This document shows, piece by piece, positions 7,095 to 11,754 of a stretch of DNA of 11,754 bases (the stretch's first letter is position 1; each line of letters starts with the position of its first letter). Made by a program: the position numbers and the translations under genes. This DNA is from RGIG3040 sp964410675 (GTDB lineage: Bacteria; Bacillota; Clostridia; Lachnospirales; Lachnospiraceae), in assembly GCA_964410675.1 (NCBI GenBank), contig CAYPIB010000084.1, positions 1 through 11,754 on the forward strand, in the 5' to 3' direction. The notes under the pieces were generated by a model. That model had not been told where the DNA came from, ran no database searches, and saw only the letters and a program-made list of their open reading frames with translations.

Positions 7095-8355
7095 TTCTGC
7101 CGCTCAAAGAAATCATTACACTTGCTTTCAAACCATCCTTTCCATTTTCAATAATGAGCTCCCCATGCATTTTTTTCATAAAAAAATCAGATATATAAAG
7201 GCCAAGACCTGCCCCCTCGACATTATCTTTATTACTCCCCCGCATAAATTTTTCTTTCAAAAGAGGTAATTCTTCTGCACTGATACCTCCGCCATCATCT
7301 TCAATGCGGACAACAAGGTAGTTACCGTCTCTATAAACCGTTACATCTATCCTTGTGTCTGCATATTTATAGGAGTTGGCAAAGATATTGTCAAATACCT
7401 GCTGTAAACGCAGCTTATCCATAAATAAAACGCCATCGGGAATATCTGGAATTATTGCACGATGAAAGTAGTCGGAGTTTTCAAGCAGGTTTTTAAGTTC
7501 TTTGCTCTCTATATCTTCGGGTGTTACGGAAAGTTGATTAAGCTCCTCTAACGTTGCCGTAAACAAGTTTGTAATGAGTATATTAATTTGATCCGCTTTG
7601 TAAATAATCTGTGTGTAGTTTTCTTTAATTTTTTTATTGTCCGCAAGTGCTGCCCCTACTTCTGAAGCTGCTTTTATGCTTGCGACAGGAGTTTTGATGT
7701 CATGGGAAAGCTTCGCAACAAGTTCCTTCTTGCTGGCATTGGCTTTTGCTTCTGCACTCCTTGCCTTGTTAAGCTCAGCGCGCATAATGTCAAAGCTCTC
7801 CGTAAATGCACCAAAAAGATTTTGTCTGTCCATCTCAAGCGGAATATCAAGATTTCCGCCTGCAATGCGCTCTGCAAACCCCTTTAATTTATGAAAAGGC
7901 TTCATAATAGTACGATCTAAATAAACGACATATCCAATGCAGATAATACATTGTACCAGTATGGCAATTAAAATAACAAATACAATTGTCTGTTTTAACG
8001 TCTTAAAAATCTGTGCACTGTCGTTATTAATAATGAGTTTACCCACAACCAAGCTGCCAACCCGGATATCGACTATCGTATCCCGGTGTATAATTGCCAT
8101 GTTTACACTCTCACTTAACCCTGATTTTGTTTTGAACAAGACAGTTTCGTCCAGATCAAGCACAACATAGTCAAGAGTTGTTTGATTTTTATGCTTTTTA
8201 ATTGTATTCCAGTCAGCTTGGACTAACTGGACTGCCTCGTTGATCAAAACGGCATCCTGCGTATTATCTGTATCCTGAACTGCAAAAAGGATGAGAACTA
8301 CAATTTCTACTGCAAAAATAATTAGCAGGCTGGTTAGAAAGGTTCGTTTTTTCAT
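7090..8355 (-). CDS. Membrane sensor histidine kinase
   Basis: A 421-residue kinase. Two membrane segments (about 6-26 and 123-146) flank an extracytoplasmic sensing region of about 95 residues. A HAMP domain follows (about 147-200). HisKA carries phosphoacceptor His218 in KLSHDIKTP. The ATPase domain has the N-box Asn327 (FDNIFANSYKYAD), the G1 box EDDGGG (352-357) and the G2 box GAGLGLYIS (381-389). It would autophosphorylate and pass phosphate to Asp53 of the regulator. The start ATG (8355-8353) overlaps the regulator's TGA as ATGA, with GGGAGG upstream, so the pair is translationally coupled. The sizeable sensor loop argues against the BceS-type intramembrane kinases. The signal is unknown. 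Confidence 0.95.
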   Translation of the reverse strand: MKKRTFLTSLLIIFAVEIVVLILFAVQDTDNTQDAVLINEAVQLVQADWNTIKKHKNQTTLDYVVLDLDETVLFKTKSGLSESVNMAIIHRDTIVDIRVGSLVVGKLIINNDSAQIFKTLKQTIVFVILIAILVQCIICIGYVVYLDRTIMKPFHKLKGFAERIAGGNLDIPLEMDRQNLFGAFTESFDIMRAELNKARSAEAKANASKKELVAKLSHDIKTPVASIKAASEVGAALADNKKIKENYTQIIYKADQINILITNLFTATLEELNQLSVTPEDIESKELKNLLENSDYFHRAIIPDIPDGVLFMDKLRLQQVFDNIFANSYKYADTRIDVTVYRDGNYLVVRIEDDGGGISAEELPLLKEKFMRGSNKDNVEGAGLGLYISDFFMKKMHGELIIENGKDGLKASVMISLSGRI

Positions 8356-9032
8356 TGCTTTCCTCCCATGAACTTGTAGCCGTCACCCCAAACAGTAATA
8401 ATATATTCCGGTTTACTTGAATTGTGCTCAATCGCTTCCCGTATTTTACGAATATGTACATTCAGCGTTCCATCACCTGTAAACTTATCCTCCCAAACTT
8501 CCTCAAACAGCTCTTGCTTTGAAATTACCTTATTTTCATTTTTGATAAGATAGGATAATAACTTAAATTCTAGCGATGTCAGCTTGACGATATTGCCCTC
8601 AACAAGCACTTCCTTTGTATGAAAATCCACCCTCAGCCGGTCATCGGAATATTCTGTATTGATACTCTGTCCGTAACGCTTCAGTACCACTTTCACCTTT
8701 GCAAGCAGGACACCAAGCGAATACGGCTTTTGAATATAATCATCGCCGCCGATATTAAGCGCAATAATCTTATCATCATCACTTGTCCGCGCAGAAATAA
8801 ACAGAATCGGAATTTTGGTTTTTTCACGAAGCTCTTTACAAAGCTCAAAACCACTGCTGTCACCAAGATTTATATCGAGCAGCATAAGTTCTGCTGTATC
8901 CACCCGAAAAAACTTTCGGCACTCTGAAGCACTATACACAACTGCTGTTTTAACACCGAACAGATTAAAATAATCCGCCGTACTGTCTGCAAGCAGCTTT
9001 TCATCGTCTATTATTAAACAATCGTATTTCAT
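8352..9032 (-). CDS. OmpR-family response regulator
   Basis: A 226-residue regulator. The receiver domain (about 1-115) has the acidic pair D9/D10, phosphoacceptor D53 (LMLLDINLGD), Ser80 at the switch position and Lys102 in the conserved KP. A winged-helix DNA-binding domain follows (about 128-222, with KLTSLEFKLLSYL and HIRKIREAIE, ending VWGDGYKFMG). It is the first gene of the RR-HK-ATPase-permease cluster. An in-frame TAA directly before ATG 9032 rules out a longer N-terminus. The AAAGGAGG site is about 13 nt away, a rather long spacing that may lower initiation. Its own promoter is not visible because the 100-N gap starts 23 bp upstream. Confidence 0.96.
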   Translation of the reverse strand: MKYDCLIIDDEKLLADSTADYFNLFGVKTAVVYSASECRKFFRVDTAELMLLDINLGDSSGFELCKELREKTKIPILFISARTSDDDKIIALNIGGDDYIQKPYSLGVLLAKVKVVLKRYGQSINTEYSDDRLRVDFHTKEVLVEGNIVKLTSLEFKLLSYLIKNENKVISKQELFEEVWEDKFTGDGTLNVHIRKIREAIEHNSSKPEYIITVWGDGYKFMGGKQ

Positions 9033-9055
9033 AGCTTAACTCTTACCTCCTTTTT

Positions 9056-9155
9056 NNNNNNNNNNNNNNNNNNNNNNNNNNNNNNNNNNNNNNNNNNNNN
9101 NNNNNNNNNNNNNNNNNNNNNNNNNNNNNNNNNNNNNNNNNNNNNNNNNNNNNNN
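9056..9155. other. Assembly gap of 100 N
   Basis: Exactly 100 unknown bases, the customary placeholder for a scaffold gap of unknown size. It hides the promoter region of the two-component system. The order and distance of the two sides rest on scaffolding only. Confidence 0.97.
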
Positions 9156-9182
9156 TTTCTATTGTATCAATTGGTACATTTT

Positions 9183-9219
9183 TTATAATAAGGAAATACC
9201 CTGCATCACTGCAAGGTAT
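9183..9219 (-). terminator. Rho-independent terminator after the HIT gene
   Basis: On the minus strand, ATACCTTGCA (9219-9210) pairs with TGCAGGGTAT (9205-9196) as a 10-bp stem with one G-U pair and a GTGA (GNRA-type) tetraloop. A T-rich tail follows (TTTCCTTATTAT). It lies 4 bp after the HIT stop codon and closes the nucleotidyltransferase/HIT operon. Confidence 0.82.
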
Positions 9220-9223
9220 AGTA

Positions 9224-9694
9224 TCATTCTGCGTAGTATTCTTTAATCAATTCTTTTAATTTGGCCTGTAAAATAAGTCGTTTCTCCTCATACTTTTCTT
9301 GAGTATATTGATATTTAGGATCACTCCAATTTGTTCCCGGATAAAGCCAGATAGGCATCGTTCTATACTGTAACTCTTCCCATTCATATCTGGGAAAGAT
9401 ATGTGCATGTAAAAAAGCATCTGTATTTCCTAAAATATCATAATTTATTCTTAAAGGTTGATAGGTATGTGTAATAGCATCGCCGATAATTGTCATATCT
9501 GTTAGAAAAACAGAGCGTTCTTTTAATGATAAATCGTTTAGGGAAGCAGCCTTTGGATACCCTAATAATACGCAGTAACCTGGCAAAAATTGAGTATCAC
9601 CAAAAGCTACAAACCCACTTTTCATCTTTGCTAGTATTGTTGGATTAGCACCATTAACAGCAGAACTAATTCTATCCTTTTTCCAATCATTCAT
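9224..9694 (-). CDS. HIT-superfamily protein (Ap4A hydrolase-like)
   Basis: A 156-residue cytoplasmic protein of HIT type. Key segment: NYDILGNTDAFLHAHIFPRY (residues 84-103). Aligned to the H-x-H-x-H-x-x triad through the following I-x-P-R, the nucleophile His is His96 and the third is His98, while the first triad His is Phe94. HIT proteins hydrolyse or transfer nucleotidyl groups on phosphate-linked nucleotides (Ap4A, AMP-lysine, adenylylated nucleic acid ends). Length is normal for a single-domain member. Start ATG 9694 follows AGGAGAAGGAG, and the spacer to the upstream nucleotidyltransferase is only 22 bp, so they should be co-transcribed. The enzyme activity is not known; related proteins are often labelled diadenosine tetraphosphate hydrolase. 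Confidence 0.8.
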   Translation of the reverse strand: MNDWKKDRISSAVNGANPTILAKMKSGFVAFGDTQFLPGYCVLLGYPKAASLNDLSLKERSVFLTDMTIIGDAITHTYQPLRINYDILGNTDAFLHAHIFPRYEWEELQYRTMPIWLYPGTNWSDPKYQYTQEKYEEKRLILQAKLKELIKEYYAE

Positions 9695-9716
9695 TTTCTA
9701 ATCTCCTTCTCCTTTA

Positions 9717-10467
9717 TTATTGCTTTAAAATCTCTAGAAAAATATCATTTAGATTTTCCCATTCACGTTTTCTGTCATCTGAAATACTTTCCACATAGGC
9801 CTTTTGTCTTTCTATTTCATCGATTATAAATTCCCGGATAACAGGTATTTGCACACCTTTTTTGCTTTCATCACTCCTCTTTTTGATTTCCAGCAACTCG
9901 TTAATTCCATTACGAAGCTCCGCCGGCAAATCCAGTTTCATAAGTTCATCAAATAATACCGGTGGCGGACAAAGGTATTCCTGAATGTATATTCCTGCCA
10001 GCAACGGCCTTAAAGCATAAAAATACTTTTTATATTTTACCGACTCTTCCTGTAAATACTGGCTGTATGTACTTTTTGCAGTTCCATTATAATGATATGC
10101 CGCAGCTTTTATAGAGAAGTAATGTATTGCTTCATCATATATCTGTTTCCATAATTCAGTCGTTTTATAAACAATTGGAGAATTACTCCATTCAAATAAA
10201 GTCGCATTTCCCCTGTAAAACTGTTTCAATGCTTTCTTTAAATCCCAGCCATTAATATCCAGTACTTCATCAAGCTGCCATTCTATCACGTCTCTCGATT
10301 CGTTGAGCTTAAGATAATCTTCNNNNNNNNNNAACATCATAATCACTATCCGGCGAGGCAAATCCCCAAGCACGGCTCCCTGATTCAACCGCATGCAGCA
10401 CCTTTACATTTTCATTCTTTTCTATTTCCAACAATTTTTGTTCAATTTCTTTTGTAATATCCCTCAT
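9717..10467 (-). CDS. Second RlaP-like nucleotidyltransferase (interrupted by a 10-N gap)
   Basis: Reading from ATG 10467-10465 gives 45 codons ending in ESGSRAWGFASPDSDYDV, a clear nucleotidyltransferase motif (Gly30-Ser31, then Asp42 and Asp44 for the metal). After the N run, 201 codons continue from EDYLKLNESRDVIEW to the stop at 9717, a mainly helical C-terminal half (LRPLLAGIYI, EYLCPPPVLF). Both flanks match one protein, but 10 N put them out of frame. The true missing piece must be a multiple of three, perhaps 7-9 codons judging by the usual family loop. The expected length is about 250-255 residues. The family transfers a nucleotide to an unknown acceptor, possibly RNA or protein. The ATG shares a base with the TAA of the gene before it (TAATG). 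The frame starting at 10394 is an artefact of the gap. Confidence 0.85.
10323..10332. other. Assembly gap of 10 N inside a gene
   Basis: Ten unknown bases break the second nucleotidyltransferase directly after its DYDV motif. The length is not compatible with the reading frame, so it is a placeholder, not a measured size. Confidence 0.95.
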
Positions 10468-11489
10468 TAATAATCACCCTCTATAGCTCTTTTATTTATA
10501 TACTCGACAAATGCCTCTACTTTTTCCATGTCTGGATTATCTGGTAAAACACTTGCTTGAACCGCATTTTTAAGCCGCTCTTCATAATCTTTTAGTATCT
10601 CATAAAATTCTCTGTCGAATGTTTTGTCCTCTCGTTGGTACCCGCCATTTCTTATCTTCATAAGCAAATCGAGGTCATTGCTTCGATTCGTATTAATCTC
10701 ACCTTTTTCTAAAATATCTATCGCCATCATAAATAATCGGATTAGATGCATGGCGTGCTTGTTCAAATGATTATCATCCTTTTTCTTATTCCGTTTTCCT
10801 ATCTTATCGTAATCCTTCACAACATTGTGCATGATAGACCACATGTTTTCATAATCACGGAGCGGTAAATGCTTATATGCCGCATCGATAAAAATTTCTG
10901 ACTCTAATTCCGGATTTTCAGCCTTATCTATATAAAGCTGGATGCTTCCGCTGTCGAAGCTGGTATAACGTCTTTGAAAGTCCTCTAAGGCATTTTTAAC
11001 CGAATTTAAAATATGTTTTTCCTTCTCTGTCTGCGGCATGGAATCCCTGGCTATTGCATTTTGAAGGCGTCTCAGTTGTGCACTGGCATATCCGCCAAAG
11101 GATTTTGCTGCCCTTTTGGAGAGAAAAATCCCCTTATTATCAAGAAGCTCCTGACCCAATTTTGTCTTTATCAAATACTGCTCTTCATTCAAACCAAGAA
11201 TTTCACAAGTATTGGGATTACACTCAAGCAATAACTTCACTATTTTATGAAATGAATAGATTACTGTATCCGTTTTTCTATCCTCATACTGTTCAAACTC
11301 AGTTAAACCAATAAGATCCGATGGCATATTCAATGTAATTCCCCGAAAATCTATATCACTATTTTCATTATTGGTTCCATACGCATAACTTCCACCCAAG
11401 CCAAGAAGGATAATTCTATTTCCTAACCTTTCATGTTCTCTAAGGAAATCATATTCACTTGTATTCATTATCTTTTTAAAATCTTTCAT
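10467..11489 (-). CDS. First RlaP-like nucleotidyltransferase
   Basis: A 340-residue cytoplasmic protein. The nucleotidyltransferase motif is GGSYAYGTNNENSDIDFRGI (residues 32-51): Gly33-Ser34, metal-binding Asp45 and Asp47, and a likely third Asp74 in DTVIYSFHK. Residues about 110-330 are helical, with KHAMHLIRLFMMAIDILEKG (244-263) and a charged C-terminus. This layout matches the RlaP/YcgL group of predicted nucleotidyltransferases (Pfam PF10127 type), some of which sit next to RNA ligases; no ligase is seen here. AGGGAGA lies 4 nt before ATG 11489. Its TAA overlaps the ATG of the second nucleotidyltransferase, suggesting the two are made together. The two proteins differ in length and sequence, so this is not a recent duplication. 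Substrate unknown. Confidence 0.88.
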   Translation of the reverse strand: MKDFKKIMNTSEYDFLREHERLGNRIILLGLGGSYAYGTNNENSDIDFRGITLNMPSDLIGLTEFEQYEDRKTDTVIYSFHKIVKLLLECNPNTCEILGLNEEQYLIKTKLGQELLDNKGIFLSKRAAKSFGGYASAQLRRLQNAIARDSMPQTEKEKHILNSVKNALEDFQRRYTSFDSGSIQLYIDKAENPELESEIFIDAAYKHLPLRDYENMWSIMHNVVKDYDKIGKRNKKKDDNHLNKHAMHLIRLFMMAIDILEKGEINTNRSNDLDLLMKIRNGGYQREDKTFDREFYEILKDYEERLKNAVQASVLPDNPDMEKVEAFVEYINKRAIEGDY

Positions 11490-11605
11490 TTAATCTCCCT
11501 GTTTACATTGGCTTACCTTTCCCTTAAAGAATTCAGCCGCTCCGGAAATATCCTCGTCATTAGGGCGTCCCTTGGCTATACCTCCTCCTCTTTTTTGCTG
11601 TAAAT
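11490..11605 (-). other. Spacer with strong ribosome binding site but no clear start codon
   Basis: Between the acyltransferase stop and the first nucleotidyltransferase. GAGGAGGAGG (11589-11580, minus strand) is a strong Shine-Dalgarno-like sequence with no ATG, GTG or TTG at a normal distance. An open frame follows from an ATA (11578-11576) for 29 codons (includes GRPNDEDISGAAEFFKGK), ending at TAA 11492-11490, which abuts the next ATG. A 15-codon frame starting ATG ACG AGG is also possible. A weak promoter-like TTTACA-N18-TATAGC overlaps the purine run. None of these can be confirmed. Confidence 0.3.
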
Positions 11606-11754
11606 TTAAAAAATAATTAATAACATAAAATATATAACAGGCTGATGCAGTAAATAAATAATTAGGGAATGCCGCCCAAGCCACTCGATTACTTTAACGC
11701 TTTTTCTTTCTAAGTAGCAAAGTAGTTCTCTTTGATTTAGAAGATGATATAAAA
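11606..11754 (-). CDS. Membrane acyltransferase, C-terminal end (DUF1624/HGSNAT-like; cut by right window edge)
   Basis: The last 48 codons and stop of a gene entering from the right edge. The translation ends with a basic, cytoplasmic-looking stretch and then IEWLGRHSLIIYLLHQPV followed by a hydrophobic tail. The pattern GRHSLxIYLLHQP is typical of the last helix of DUF1624 / heparan-alpha-glucosaminide N-acetyltransferase-like membrane proteins, and of acyltransferase-3 relatives. These move acyl groups across or onto envelope sugars. The next gene starts 116 bp later on the same strand, so operon membership is possible but not shown. Family call from the C-terminus only. Confidence 0.72.
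   Translation of the reverse strand, partial: LYHLLNQRELLCYLERKSVKVIEWLGRHSLIIYLLHQPVIYFMLLIIF

Noticed and set aside
3912..9032. BceRS-BceAB type bacitracin resistance module
   Set aside because: The kinase has a sizeable extracytoplasmic domain of about 95 residues and the permease has two large external domains in a 4+4 helix layout. Bce systems have a nearly loop-less kinase and a 10-helix permease with one large loop.
10333..10394. A start of the second nucleotidyltransferase at 10394, giving a protein beginning MRLNQGAVLGD
   Set aside because: That frame is joined only through the 10 N of arbitrary length. The other frame carries the GS...DxD catalytic motif and a start coupled to the upstream stop.
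11490..11684. A 64-codon minus-strand frame beginning MAWAAFPNYLF
   Set aside because: Its first half lies out of frame over the acyltransferase C-terminus, which is the recognisable coding frame there. Only the last 29 codons are left as a weak possibility.
1..11754. CRISPR arrays, tRNA or rRNA genes, insertion sequences, attachment sites
   Set aside because: I saw no regularly spaced direct repeats, no tRNA-like cloverleaf, and no transposase or integrase reading frame with flanking inverted repeats.

Overview
The window looks like chromosomal DNA of a low-to-moderate GC Firmicute, most likely a clostridial or Lachnospiraceae-type gut bacterium. The grounds are strong AGGAGG-type ribosome binding sites, tightly packed operons, AT-rich codons and the protein families present; no marker gene settles the species. 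It is draft sequence. A run of 100 N (9056-9155) separates two blocks, and a run of 10 N (10323-10332) sits inside a gene. The two sides of the 100-N run may not be true neighbours.

Block 1 (1-3722) holds an operon on the minus strand: a lipoprotein amidase of the choloylglycine hydrolase / C45 N-terminal-nucleophile superfamily, then a PaaK/CapK-like adenylate-forming enzyme, then an ABC transporter ATPase cut by the left edge. The last two genes overlap as ATGA. A LysR-type regulator is divergent from it. Two good sigma-A promoters lie back to back in the 148-bp spacer, with an AT-rich inverted repeat over the -35 of the operon promoter. Inferred role: an amide-containing small molecule is cleaved outside the cell, an acid is activated inside, and an ABC system moves a related compound.

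Block 2 (3723-9032) is a two-component system with its own ABC exporter-type transporter, all on the minus strand: OmpR-family response regulator, histidine kinase (ATGA overlap), ABC ATPase, then a double-FtsX-domain permease ending at a clear terminator. Helically phased CTTAAA repeats between kinase and ATPase are the likely binding site of the regulator. The ATPase resembles the partial one at the left edge.

Block 3 (9156-11754), also minus strand, runs from right to left: the C-terminal end of a membrane acyltransferase (DUF1624/HGSNAT-like), two consecutive nucleotidyltransferases of the RlaP-like type (joined as TAATG), and a HIT-superfamily protein, ending at a strong terminator hairpin. 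The second nucleotidyltransferase appears broken only because the 10-N gap has the wrong length; both flanks belong to one reading frame. Two nucleotidyltransferases beside a HIT nucleotide-processing protein form the least explained unit of the window.
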